64,000 nucleotides of DNA from JAFNAG01 sp963824985 (lineage in GTDB: Bacteria; Acidobacteriota; UBA6911), in assembly GCA_963824985.1 (NCBI GenBank), contig CAWGRQ010000025.1, forward strand, positions 62,001 to 126,000. The letters run 5' to 3'. The position numbers were made by a program, and so were the translations under genes. Positions 10,799-20,710 of this stretch are shown in pieces. Under the pieces are notes generated by a model. That model was not told the DNA's origin. It searched no databases and saw only the letters and a list, made by a program, of their open reading frames with translations. Numbering within the stretch: the first letter of the stretch is position 1; every line of letters begins with the position of its first letter.

Positions 10799-13700
10799 CC
10801 ACTCTTGAGCTTCTGGCCCAACTCCGCAGGCTTGACATCAGACTTTGGACCGAAGGTGGCCGTCTGCGCGTCAGCGCTCCCATTCAGACGCTTAGCCCCG
10901 AGCTGGAGTGTGAAATCGCCAAATGCAGGTCCGAAATTATTCGGATTCTTGAAGGGACGTCAGGGTTGATCGGGGCGAGCGAATCCATCCGTCCAGTTTC
11001 CAGGGAGCACAATCTCCCACTCACGCTGGCTCAGCGACGGCTCTGGTTTTTGAACCGCCTCGAGCCAGACAGTGCGGCCTACACACTTGGGGCTTGGCGA
11101 ACCCTGATGGGTCCGCTTGATGTGCCGGCACTGGAGCGTAGCATCAATGAGATGATCCGGCGTCATGAGATCCTGCGTACCACCTTCCCTGATGTAGATG
11201 GAACGCCTATCCAAGTCGTTGCGGAGCCAACCTGGCTATCACTAGCCGTGATCGACCTGAGCCAGCTTTCCCGAAAAGATATGGATATGGAGAGCCAGCG
11301 CTTACGCCGACAAGAGGCGAAGCAATCATTCGACCTGCAAAAGGGGCCCTTGTTTCGAACGCTGCTGCTGCGACTTGGTGTGGAAGAGCACATGCTGCTT
11401 TTCAGCGTGCACCACATTGTGTGTGATGGTTGGTCTTTTGGAATCATTGCCAGGGAACTCGGGGAACTTTATATCGCCTTTTCCAGCGGGAGGGAGTCAC
11501 CACTTCCTGAGTTGTCCATCCAATATGCCGACTATGCTGTTTGGCAACGCCAATGGAATGAAAGCCCTGAATTTGATCGTCAGCTTAAAGACTCGGTACG
11601 CCGACTGGAAGGATGCGATGGATTCCTTCCCTTGCCGACCGACCGCCCCAGGCCGACGATACAGACGCATAACGGTAATACCTATAGTGTGGTGATTTCC
11701 TCCGATCTCGCAGACCGTGTGCGCGCATTGGGTAGAGAAGAGGGCGTAACCCTTTATATGACCTTGATGGGAGCATTTGCGATACTCTTATCTCGGCACA
11801 CCGGTTCTGAGAATGTTTTGATCGGCAGCCCCATAGCAGGACGCGATCGGGTCGAACTGGAACCTCTGATTGGGATGTTCGTTAACACGGTAGTGGTTCG
11901 GGCAGATCTCTCGGGCAATTCGACTGTGCGGAAACTGCTGTTGCGAATCCGCGAAGCTGTTCTCGAGGCATTTGCCAACCAGGACCTGCCCTTCGAAAAG
12001 CTGGTCGAAGTTCTTCATCCTGAACGCAACCTTTCCTATTCGCCGCTATTCCAGGTCGCCCTCGTCCTGAATAACTTCCCCTCTCGCGATGGTTTTGAAT
12101 TCACCTCAGTTTCCTCGGTTTTCGATCTCACTCTGTATATTTGCGAAGAGGGGCGGGAGATAAATGCAGTATTTGAGTATAACTCTGACCTCTTCGATGA
12201 AGCGACCATCAGCCGCATGGGCGGGCATTTGCAGGTGCTGCTGGAAGGGATTGTCAATGATTCCAACCGGCCCATTCATGAAATCCCCATTCTGTCCAAA
12301 GCCGAGTCGGCGAAGCTTCTGGTGGAATGGAATGGCGAAAAGACTTCATTTCCCAGGCATAAATGCATTCACCAGCTGTTCGAAGACAATGTTGCGAGTT
12401 CCCCGGATTCGACTGCGCTTACGATCCTACCGGAGAGGGGCTTGCAAAATAGCATCGCCAGGAAATACAGCTACCTTGATCTCAATCGTCTTGCCAATCA
12501 GCTCGCCTTTCGTTTAAGAGCCTTGGGAGTGAACCGTGGGAGCCGCGTGGTGCTCTGCCTGGAGCGGTCTCTCGAGATGATTGTCTCTGTCCTGGCAATA
12601 TTGAAAGCTGGTGGCGCCTATGTCCCGCTGGATACAACATATCCGAGAGAGAGGCTCCAGCGAATGCTGGATGATGTTCAGGCTGATATTATCCTTACCA
12701 ATAGTGAGTACATCGACACATTATGTAACTTTTGCGGCAGGATAGTTCCTCTGGATAAGATAAGGAATGAACTTGAAAATGAAAGTGACGTTAATCTCCC
12801 TAACGCCGTTGCTGCGGAAAGTCTTGCTTACATAATGTACACATCGGGATCGACTGGACAGCCAAAGGGCGTGTGTGTGACGCACAAGAATGTAGTGCGA
12901 TTGGTCAAAAACACAAACTACGCTGACTTTTCAGACAAGGAAACTTTTTTTCTATTGGCTCCAATTTCTTTCGATGCTTCGACCTTCGAAATGTGGGGCA
13001 GTCTTCTGAATGGTGCGCGACTTGTGGTTCCTCCGCCGGGACAACTATCTCTTTCTGAGCTTGGCGATATCATTGAGGAAAACAGGATTACTTCATTGTG
13101 GCTGACCGCCGGATTATTTCATCTGATGGTCGAAAAACAGCTCTCTTCATTACGGGGAGTTCGCCAGTTGCTGGCCGGTGGTGACGTACTTGGGATTTCC
13201 CAGGTCCGGCGGGTGATTGAAGGGCTTGGTGATAGATTATCTTATCAACGGATATGGGCCCACAGAAAACACTACGTTTACCTGCTGCCACCGCATGAAT
13301 GCTTTTTCCAAGATTGGCTCGTCTGTTCCTATAGGGAGGCCCGTTTCCAACACACAGGTTTATGTTCTGGACAGATACCTGTCCCCAGTGCCTGTCGGCG
13401 TAATTGGAGAACTGTGCGTGGGAGGCGACGGCGTCGCAAGCGGCTATTGGAATAAGCCCGATATAACGAATGAGTCATTCATACCGGATAAATTTTCCGT
13501 AGCCGCCGGCGCGCGTCTATATCGGACAGGAGACCTGGTGCGATGGCGGGACGATGGCAATCTGGAATTTATTGGACGCAAGGACAATCAGGTAAAGATC
13601 CGTGGTTTTCGCGTTGAATTGGGTGAAATCGAGGGGGCCTTAAGGGCATGCCCGGATTTGCGGGAAGCGACCGTGGTCGTACAGGAGGACCCCAAAGGAG

Positions 13701-14998
13701 ATAAAACAATCATTGCTTTCATTATTTCCAGAAAAAAGCCTGGGACCCCGGCATCGGTGCTGCGTGATTATCTGAAAGAGAAATTGCCTGAATATATGAT
13801 TCCGACTTTTTTCATGGAGACTGCGTCGTTTCCGCTGTCGGCGAATGGAAAGATCGACAGAGCAGCGCTGCTGCGCCAGTACAACCCTGTACGTGGAAAT
13901 ACAGAAGGGATCAAGAATGCGAAGGACATGACTGAGGTTCAAATGCTTGCGGTGTGGCAGCATGTATTAAGGAGAAGTGACATCGGGTTGATGGACAATT
14001 TTTTTGATGTGGGCGGACACTCGCTCTTGGCCGCGGAATTGTTCGCCGAAATCCAACGGGTATTTGGACGGCAGCTGCCTTTATCAGCTTTATTCAATAC
14101 GCCTACGGCCAAGGAAATGGCTGACCTTCTTTCTAAAGAGGGATGGAAACCGCGATGGGAATCGCTCGTGACGATCCAATCGGGAGACAAATCACCGCCG
14201 TTGTTCCTGGTCCCTGGCGTGGGGGGAAATGTCATTGGTTTTGATGCTCTGGCGAGAACGCTTGGTCCGGAGCAGCCCATATACGCGCTTCAGTCGATTG
14301 GATTTGACGGCAAGGAAAAGCCATTGTCGCGGATTGAAGATATTGCCTCTCGGTTTATCAAGGAGATCCAAGATATTCGCTCAACGGGACCGATAATTCT
14401 GGGCGGTGCTTGTATGGGAGGCCTTATTGCCTACGAGATGGCACAGCGATTCATGAAGCTGGGTCGGAAAGTAGATTTGGTAATACTTATCGAAACATGG
14501 CCTCGCTTGAAGAGAGAAAGCTATCAATCATTGGTTTGGCGTAATGTTAAGAATTCATTTTCTGCAGGGCAGGTCATTTTTCGAAAGGTAATGAATATTT
14601 GGAGCAGATCACCAAGGGAACGGCATGAACATTTGCTGAACAAGCTGAAGGAAAGGTTCGAACCCGAATGGCGACTGGCCATCGCCTTGGAGCGTGTAGC
14701 CAAAGCCAATTATCGAGCGTCATTGAAATATAAGGCTAAACCCTATTCTGGAGAAATATGTCTTATCCTGGCACAAGATCGATCACTTACCTCCAAAAAT
14801 GATCCGCGTTTATTATGGAAGCGTCTTATTCCCAATGGATTATCGATCCTTATGCTTCCCGGCGGCGATTCCGGGCAGATGTTGGTCAATCCGAACGTTA
14901 AAGAGCTAGGAGCGGTGATCACCTCCCTTTTAAAAAAATCGACCGTGGAACCTGAGAAGCGATCGGAGCTGGTCATTAAGAACACTAACCGCTCCTGA
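10795..14998 (+). CDS. NRPS termination module: docking-C-A(Val)-PCP-TE, frameshifted
   Basis: About 1400 residues if one frameshift is corrected. Residues 1-55 are a second TubC-like docking domain (LDIRLWTEGGRLRVSAP). The condensation domain has HHIVCDG (His206, His207, Asp211). The adenylation domain has YTSGSTGQPKG near 683; pocket residues read D-A-F-W-L-G-G-T-F, close to the valine code. The frame breaks near 13237-13240, where one extra T separates GDRL from LINGYGPTEN; both halves are otherwise intact. The carrier Ser codon is at 14021. The C-terminal thioesterase has GGACMGG, with Cys (14411-14413) where Ser is normal, ETWPR where Asp is expected, and PGGDSGQML where a His is expected. 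The start is TTG overlapping the upstream stop. The indel is probably a sequence error. Release chemistry is uncertain. Confidence 0.9.
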
Positions 14999-15326
14999 CA
15001 TGTGCAAATAGTAGGCTTGGATTTGCAGAGGAAGAATCATCGATTGTTTTCGCCATCTGTTTCGGAAATTTCCTCGGATGATCACCTCGGTCAGCCTTGC
15101 CGGTCTGGCGGGAGATTTGTGCGGCGCCGCGCCTGTTCGCTGATCGAGGCCCGATGCTTTCAAAAAGCGACACATGACGGGAAGATCACGTCATGGGTAA
15201 CGCGTGGCAACCATATTCAGCCGGTGAGCGCCGTCCGGCGACACCTGGGCGGAAGGACATCGTAGCTCTGCGCCAGCATCTGATGCTACAATGCCCGCCG
15301 ATCATAAATTTGCCGGGAGCGAGCCC
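14999..15326. other. Intergenic region between the NRPS-PKS cluster and pyrB
   Basis: No convincing gene. A TACAAT hexamer at 15287-15292 follows a small palindrome (AGCATCTGATGCT), but no good -35 box lies 16-18 bases upstream, so a pyrB promoter here is only tentative. No rho-independent terminator is visible after the thioesterase. This stretch marks the downstream limit of the biosynthetic cluster. Confidence 0.4.
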
Positions 15327-16841
15327 ATGACCGCCACATTGCAGAACCGGGACATCATCTCCATCACCGATTTTTCACGCCAGGACATCCTCCACCTGTG
15401 CGAAGCGGGCAGGAAGATGTACGAGCTCGAGAAAAGCGGACAGAGAAACAGCCTGCGGGATGCGCTGAAGCATCGTGCGCTCGCGTACATGTTTTACGAA
15501 CCCAGCACCCGCACCCGGACCAGCTTTAACACGGCGATGCGAGAGCTGGGCGGACGGTACGATGGATTCTCCGGCACCGAGGGGACATCCGTGGTGAAGA
15601 ACGAAACGGTGCGCGACACGGTCGCCATGATGGGCGCCAACCACTTTGATGTGATCGTGATGCGCCACCCCATGGACGGATCGCTCCAATGGGCGGCGGA
15701 TGTCGCGAATATCCCGGTCATCAACGGCGGCGACGGCAAGAACGAACACCCCACCCAGGCCCTGCTGGATGCGCTCACGCTCTATATCCTGAACCGGGGG
15801 AAACTGGACGGCCTGCGCGTCGGGTTCGGCGGCGACCTGTCCCACGGCCGCACGGTGCGCTCGCTCAGCCTCGCCCTTTCCCATTTCGAGGACATCACCA
15901 TTCGTTGGGCCGCGGCCGACTTCCTCGGCATGCCGGACGACCTGGCGCAGCTTCTGGAGGCGCGCGGCGTTAAGGTGATCCGCGATGCTTCGGTGCGAGA
16001 AGTGATGAGCAATGTGGATTTCTACTACATGACTCGTCCGCAGCTGGAACGCATGCCCGGGGTCACGCCGAAAGAGATCATGGCGATGATGCGCCTGTAC
16101 CGGATCGACATGGAAAAGGTAAAGGGTTTCGACGTGCGCGTCCTCCATCCGCTGCCGGTTAACAGCGAGGTGGCCGAGATCGACTATCACGTGTATTTCA
16201 CTCCCGCCCAGGCCTTCTTTGCCCAAGCCGAGTTCGGCATCTTCCTGCGCAAGGCGCTCCTCCATGAAATGCTTGGCCTGCCGGGCTACCTGCGCTTCGA
16301 CAGCCGGCTCCCCGAGGATCTGGCCAAGGGCAATAGCCGGCTGGCCCGCATCATTCTGGGTGAAAAGCAGCGGGCGATGTTCATCGATAAGATTCACAAC
16401 GGCACGGTGATCGATCATCTGGCCGAAGGGACGCTGCATGCCGTGGATACGGTACTCGGTCTGGAAATGCGCGGCCATTCCTGCACCACCGCGGTGATCG
16501 CGGAGAAGAAAAGCCCGTTTATCAAGACCAACCTGCCGGAGCTCACCGAGCGGGATTTAAAGCACATCGCCCTGATTTCGCCGGAGCCGACCATCAACTA
16601 CATCAAGGACGGACAGGTGAGCGAGAAATTTGTTTATCTCCTCTGCCAGAACTCCAACTGCATTACCCGGAAGATTATCGAGGACGTTCCCCCGAAGTTT
16701 TATGACGACGGGGATACAATCCGCTGTCGGTATTGCCGCCGGCCCTACCTCGTGAGCAACCGCAAGGTAAGCGGGGAGGAGAAGCAGGCCTTTCTGAAAT
16801 CGCTGCCCGGAGGCATCGCCCCGATCCGATATCCCGACTGA
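15327..16841 (+). CDS. pyrB: Aspartate carbamoyltransferase, catalytic-regulatory (PyrB-PyrI) fusion
   Basis: 504 residues. The first roughly 330 residues are an aspartate transcarbamylase catalytic chain: PSTRTRTSF at 59-67 binds carbamoyl phosphate, then HPTQALLD, and GDLSHGRTVRSL in the aspartate-binding half. The C-terminal part matches the regulatory chain PyrI: NGTVIDHLAEGT, then a zinc site of Cys440-x4-Cys445 and Cys467-x2-Cys470. In enterobacteria these are two proteins; fused forms are known in a few bacteria such as Thermotoga. It makes N-carbamoyl-L-aspartate in pyrimidine synthesis and may carry nucleotide allosteric control on the same chain. The ATG at 15327 is preferred because GGGAGCGAG precedes it; an in-frame ATG at 15291 lacks this. 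It stands alone, without other pyr genes. Confidence 0.93.
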   Translation: MTATLQNRDIISITDFSRQDILHLCEAGRKMYELEKSGQRNSLRDALKHRALAYMFYEPSTRTRTSFNTAMRELGGRYDGFSGTEGTSVVKNETVRDTVAMMGANHFDVIVMRHPMDGSLQWAADVANIPVINGGDGKNEHPTQALLDALTLYILNRGKLDGLRVGFGGDLSHGRTVRSLSLALSHFEDITIRWAAADFLGMPDDLAQLLEARGVKVIRDASVREVMSNVDFYYMTRPQLERMPGVTPKEIMAMMRLYRIDMEKVKGFDVRVLHPLPVNSEVAEIDYHVYFTPAQAFFAQAEFGIFLRKALLHEMLGLPGYLRFDSRLPEDLAKGNSRLARIILGEKQRAMFIDKIHNGTVIDHLAEGTLHAVDTVLGLEMRGHSCTTAVIAEKKSPFIKTNLPELTERDLKHIALISPEPTINYIKDGQVSEKFVYLLCQNSNCITRKIIEDVPPKFYDDGDTIRCRYCRRPYLVSNRKVSGEEKQAFLKSLPGGIAPIRYPD

Positions 16842-16946
16842 TTCACAATCCGGGGAAGGGAAGTACGGAGTTGCCCGCGTGACGATGCGGGTGGCGGACA
16901 TGGAATGAGTTTCTACTGAGCCCCGAAGGGGCCGAAAGTCGTAATT

Positions 16947-17227
16947 GTTTAGCCAAATCAAATAGATGAAGAAGCAAAACGCAAAGGCGCAGGGGCGCAG
17001 GGGCGCAAAGATCGACATTGAGCAACAGGCGTGGGCGCAGCGCTTCGCGCTGGCGCATCCTTGGGCTAGCTGCGGGAGAAAGCGCGGGCAGCGGCTACTC
17101 AGGAGGATTGCGCTTTCTCCCGCAGCTAGCCCGAGGATGCGGCCGAAGGCCGCCCATGCCCGCGAACCGAAAGGAATCTCTTTGCGTCCTTGCGTCTTTG
17201 CGTTCTGCTGTTCAGCATCGGCTAAAC
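16947..17227. repeat. 281-bp palindromic MITE-like repeat, copy 1
   Basis: The ends are an inverted repeat, GTTTAGCC and GGCTAAAC. Outer arms rich in GCAAA and TTTGC pair across the element. The centre is a 31-base stem (17055-17085 with 17110-17140) around a 24-base loop. Copy 2 lies at 57071-57351 with the same length and high identity. No reading frame is convincing. It ends 37 bases before the start codon of the downstream racemase-family gene, so it forms most of that gene's leader. A non-autonomous transposable element or large REP-type element is the best guess. Confidence 0.88.
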
Positions 17228-17264
17228 AGATGCCGAAAGTCAGGAGGGGTGAAAGGAAAACCTT

Positions 17265-18317
17265 ATGCGTCTTGCTCAGCTGATTCAGGCGGTGGATGCC
17301 CATGCGTGCGGTGAACCCGGCCGCGTAATCGTGGGGGGCGTGCTTGATGTTCCCGGCGCCACCATGTTCGAGAAGATGTCCTATCTGCAGAATCACGCGG
17401 ACGGCCTTCGCAAGCGGATGCTGCGAGAACCGCGCGGTTACCCGGCTGCCAACTGCAACCTGATTCTGCCACCCACCCAACCCGGAGCCGACGCCGGCTT
17501 TGTCATCATGGAGCAGGTGGAGTATCCCGGCATGTCGGGGACCAACACGATCTGCGTGACGACGGTGCTTCTTGAAACCGGCATGCTGCCGATGCGCGAA
17601 CCGGTCACGGAACTGACCCTGGAAGCACCGGCGGGCATGATCCGCGTCCGCGCCGAATGCGCCGGCGGCAAGGTGCAACGAGTCACCTTCCAGAACGTGC
17701 CGGCGTATGCCGCCTATTTGGACACTCCGCTCGAAGTCCCGCATCTGGGCACCGTCATTGTCGATGTCGCCTACGGCGGCATGTTTTATGTCATAGCCGA
17801 GGCCGCACCGTTCGGCCTGCGCCTGACCCCGGACGAGGGGAAGGACATCGTGCGCATCAGCGAGATGATCAAGGCCGCGGCACAGGAGCAACTCCCGGTA
17901 GTCCATCCCGAGCAGGCCGGTTTCGCGGGTGTCACGATCGCCGAACTATCCGGGCCTCCAGACCGGACGGACGCGCACAGGAAGAACGCCGTTACGGTGT
18001 CGACCGGGAAGCTGGACTGGGATCGACCGTGCACATGGACCGGCGCTATCGATCGATCCCCCTGCGGTACCGGCACGTGCGCGAAGATGGCCGCCCTGCA
18101 TGCCAAAGGCCAGCTCGGGCTGAATGAGGATTTTCTCCATGAGGGGATTCTGGGGACCGTATTTACCGGGCGCCTGATCGGAACGACGCGGGTAGGAAAA
18201 TACCAGGCCGTCATTCCAACGATCAGCGGGCAGGCTTGGATCACCGGAATGAGCACTTATGTCCTGGACCCGGAAGACCCGTTCCCGGAAGGATTCACGG
18301 TCGGCGATATCTGGTAA
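17265..18317 (+). CDS. Proline racemase / hydroxyproline epimerase family protein
   Basis: 350 residues, usual length for the family. Proline racemases use two Cys as acid and base. Here the first site reads GMSGTN with Ser91, while the second, SPCGTGTC, keeps Cys267. Ser-Cys pairs are known in some 4-hydroxyproline and 3-hydroxyproline epimerases, while Thr-Cys marks trans-3-hydroxyproline dehydratases, so simple proline racemase activity is unlikely. The start ATG has CAGGAGGGG about 15 bases upstream and a closer GAAAGGA. No hydroxyproline catabolic genes sit next to it, so the substrate cannot be fixed from context. It follows repeat copy 1 and faces the tex gene end to end. Confidence 0.88.
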   Translation: MRLAQLIQAVDAHACGEPGRVIVGGVLDVPGATMFEKMSYLQNHADGLRKRMLREPRGYPAANCNLILPPTQPGADAGFVIMEQVEYPGMSGTNTICVTTVLLETGMLPMREPVTELTLEAPAGMIRVRAECAGGKVQRVTFQNVPAYAAYLDTPLEVPHLGTVIVDVAYGGMFYVIAEAAPFGLRLTPDEGKDIVRISEMIKAAAQEQLPVVHPEQAGFAGVTIAELSGPPDRTDAHRKNAVTVSTGKLDWDRPCTWTGAIDRSPCGTGTCAKMAALHAKGQLGLNEDFLHEGILGTVFTGRLIGTTRVGKYQAVIPTISGQAWITGMSTYVLDPEDPFPEGFTVGDIW

Positions 18318-18348
18318 GGCTGAAAGCCGGAGCGGCCCGGGGCGGGAT

Positions 18349-20601
18349 TCAGCGGTTCCGTGGATTGAATTTGGCCATCAAATCCTTGACGGAGGGGGAT
18401 TTCTCCGGTGCCGGGACCGGTTTTCCGCCGGATGAAGCCGGCATGGCAGCGCCGGCGGTTTTCATCGACAGGGATATCCGCTTCAGAGCTTCGTTCACCT
18501 CGATCACACGGACCTTCACGATCTGCCCGACCTTTACCACCTGTCGGGAATCAGACACGAAGCGATCCGCAAGCTGCGATATGTGCACCAGACCGTCCTG
18601 GTGGACACCGATGTCCACGAAGGCGCCGAAGTTGGCTACATTGGTCACGATGCCTTCAAGAAGCATCCCCGGAACCAGATCTTTGATCTCCCGGATTTCT
18701 TCTTTGAAAGTCGCATAGCGGAACTCGGCGCGCGGGTCGCGCCCTGGTTGCTCCAACTCGGCGAGGATGTCCCGCAGGGTCGGCTCCCCGACTTCAGCGG
18801 TGATGTACCTGTGAAGATCGAGCGATCCGAGCCGCTCCGATGCCGAAGTGATGCGGTCGTTCGGCAGGCCCAGGTCGCGGGCGATCCGTTCCACGATACC
18901 ATAGCTTTCCGGATGCACGGCGGTGCCGTCGAGGGGATTGTCGCCGCCGTGAATGCGCAGGAATCCGGCCGCCTGCTCGAAGGTCTTGGGGCCGAACTTC
19001 GGCACCTGAAGCACCTGGTGGCGATTGCGGAAGGCGCCATTTTGATTGCGGTAAGCGACGATATTTCTGGCGACCGCGGGCGTCAAACCGGAAACAAAAC
19101 TCAAAAGTTCCCTGGAGGCCAGGTTCAATTCCACGCCGACAAAGTTCACGCAGCTCTCCACGGTTTCATCGAGCTTCTGCTTCAGCAGTTTTTGGTCGAC
19201 GTCGTGCTGATACTGGCCGACGCCGATCGATTTCGGGTCGATCTTGACGAGCTCGGCGAGCGGGTCCTGGAGGCGGCGGGCGATGCTCACGGCGCCGCGG
19301 ACGGTCAGGTCGAGCTCTGGGAACTCTTCGATGGCGGCCTCGCTCGCGGAATAGACCGAGGCACCCGCTTCGCTCACCATGACCCTTACCGGGCGTGGTT
19401 CCATCCCGGCCAGGACCTCCGCGACAAAGGCGTCTGTCTCCCGTCCCGCGGTTCCGTTGCCGATGGCGATCAGCTCGACGCGGTGCCGGGCGATCAGGCG
19501 GCGCAAGGTTGCCGCCGCCTCGTCGCGCTCCGGACCGGATTTGTGCGGCTGGATGGTCACATGCTCCAGGAGTTTGCCTGTGCCATCGATGGCAGCCAAC
19601 TTGCAGCCGGTCCGGAATCCGGGATCGACTCCGAGGGTCGGCTTCATGCCGGCCGGGCTGGCCAGCAGCAACTCACGCAGGTTGGACTCGAAGGTCTTCA
19701 CCGACGCCCGGTCGGCTTCGGTCTTCTTTTCGAGCCGGACTTCGGCGATGAGGGTGTTCTTCATGAGCCGTTCGAAGGCATCGGCCAGCATTACCCGATA
19801 GTAATCCCGCACCTTTTGGCTCCGGGCATGAATCTCGTGGGTCTCCAGGTAGGAAGTGACGACGGCGGGGTCGAAATCGAGCGATACGACCAGGATGCCT
19901 TCAGCTTCTCCGCGGCGGAGGGCGAGCATATTATGCGGGGCGATGTCGCGCACGCGGGCCTTGTATTCCCGGTACATATCAAACTTGGTCGAACCTTCCG
20001 GATAGTCGTCCTTCATCCTGGAAACAAACACCCCTTCCTGCAGCAGGTAATCCCGCAGGTGGTGGCGCAATTCGGCCTTTTCCGCCACCTCTTCCGCCAG
20101 GATGTCGGCCGCGCCCTGCAGAGCTTCGGTCGTGGTGGTCACTCCGATGCTTTCCGAAAGGTAAGGTACAGCTTCGGCGTCGAGATCAGCCGCCCGCACA
20201 TCCGGGATGTTGAGACCCTTGATCGCGAGTGCCAGCGGTTCGAGACCTTTCTCTCTGGCAATGGTGGCCCGCGTCCGCCGCTTCGGCTTGTAGGGGAGGT
20301 AGAGGTCTTCGAGTTCGGTCTTCCGCAGGCAGGATTCGATCCTGGTCTTGAGTTCCCCGGTCAGATTTCCCTGCTCCTCAATCGATTGCAGAATTGCGGC
20401 CTTTCGGGCTTCCAGCTCGGTCAGGTAGGTGAAGCGATCCAGAAGCGCACGCAGCTGAATTTCGTTCATCTCTCCGGTTTTTTCTTTACGATAACGTGCG
20501 ATGAACGGGACCGTTCCCCCCTCGGCAAACAGAGCCAGAGCGTTCTGAACCTGGGGCAGACCGAGGGAAAGTTCCCGGGCAATCAGCTCATGAATGTTCA
20601 T
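18349..20601 (-). CDS. tex: Tex-family transcription accessory / RNA-binding protein
   Basis: 750 residues. The N-terminal helical region begins MNIHELIARELSL and contains GGTVPFIARYRKEKTGEMNE, a Tex hallmark. A YqgF/RNase H-like fold follows (TLGVDPGFRTGCKLAAID), then helix-hairpin-helix segments (LNLASRELLSFVSG and KFGPKTFEQAAGF), and a C-terminal S1 RNA-binding domain (VTNVANFGAFVDIGVHQDG). Tex proteins bind RNA and influence transcription and stress tolerance; the exact role here is unknown. The start was set at MNIHEL because upstream residues do not resemble the family. It converges with the racemase-family gene 31 bases away. A long antisense frame across it is a codon-bias shadow. Confidence 0.95.
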   Translation of the reverse strand: MNIHELIARELSLGLPQVQNALALFAEGGTVPFIARYRKEKTGEMNEIQLRALLDRFTYLTELEARKAAILQSIEEQGNLTGELKTRIESCLRKTELEDLYLPYKPKRRTRATIAREKGLEPLALAIKGLNIPDVRAADLDAEAVPYLSESIGVTTTTEALQGAADILAEEVAEKAELRHHLRDYLLQEGVFVSRMKDDYPEGSTKFDMYREYKARVRDIAPHNMLALRRGEAEGILVVSLDFDPAVVTSYLETHEIHARSQKVRDYYRVMLADAFERLMKNTLIAEVRLEKKTEADRASVKTFESNLRELLLASPAGMKPTLGVDPGFRTGCKLAAIDGTGKLLEHVTIQPHKSGPERDEAAATLRRLIARHRVELIAIGNGTAGRETDAFVAEVLAGMEPRPVRVMVSEAGASVYSASEAAIEEFPELDLTVRGAVSIARRLQDPLAELVKIDPKSIGVGQYQHDVDQKLLKQKLDETVESCVNFVGVELNLASRELLSFVSGLTPAVARNIVAYRNQNGAFRNRHQVLQVPKFGPKTFEQAAGFLRIHGGDNPLDGTAVHPESYGIVERIARDLGLPNDRITSASERLGSLDLHRYITAEVGEPTLRDILAELEQPGRDPRAEFRYATFKEEIREIKDLVPGMLLEGIVTNVANFGAFVDIGVHQDGLVHISQLADRFVSDSRQVVKVGQIVKVRVIEVNEALKRISLSMKTAGAAMPASSGGKPVPAPEKSPSVKDLMAKFNPRNR

Positions 20602-20710
20602 CAGGGCACCGCATTGGAAGTTGGCAGAACCGTTTTGGCGTTCGGGGCCGGCCCGCATCCGCAGGTCGGGGTGTCGCGCGGCGTTGAGGCTCGCCGCGGT
20701 CCCGCCTTGC

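Noticed and set aside
14655..14665. GGTTCGAACCC, tRNA T-loop-like
   Set aside because: It lies inside the thioesterase coding frame and no acceptor or anticodon arms surround it.
15375..16478. Long open frame antisense to pyrB
   Set aside because: His- and Arg-rich shadow of the PyrB-PyrI coding strand with no motifs.
16557..17906. 450-codon minus-strand frame across the repeat and racemase gene
   Set aside because: It runs through the non-coding 281-bp repeat and antisense to two real genes.
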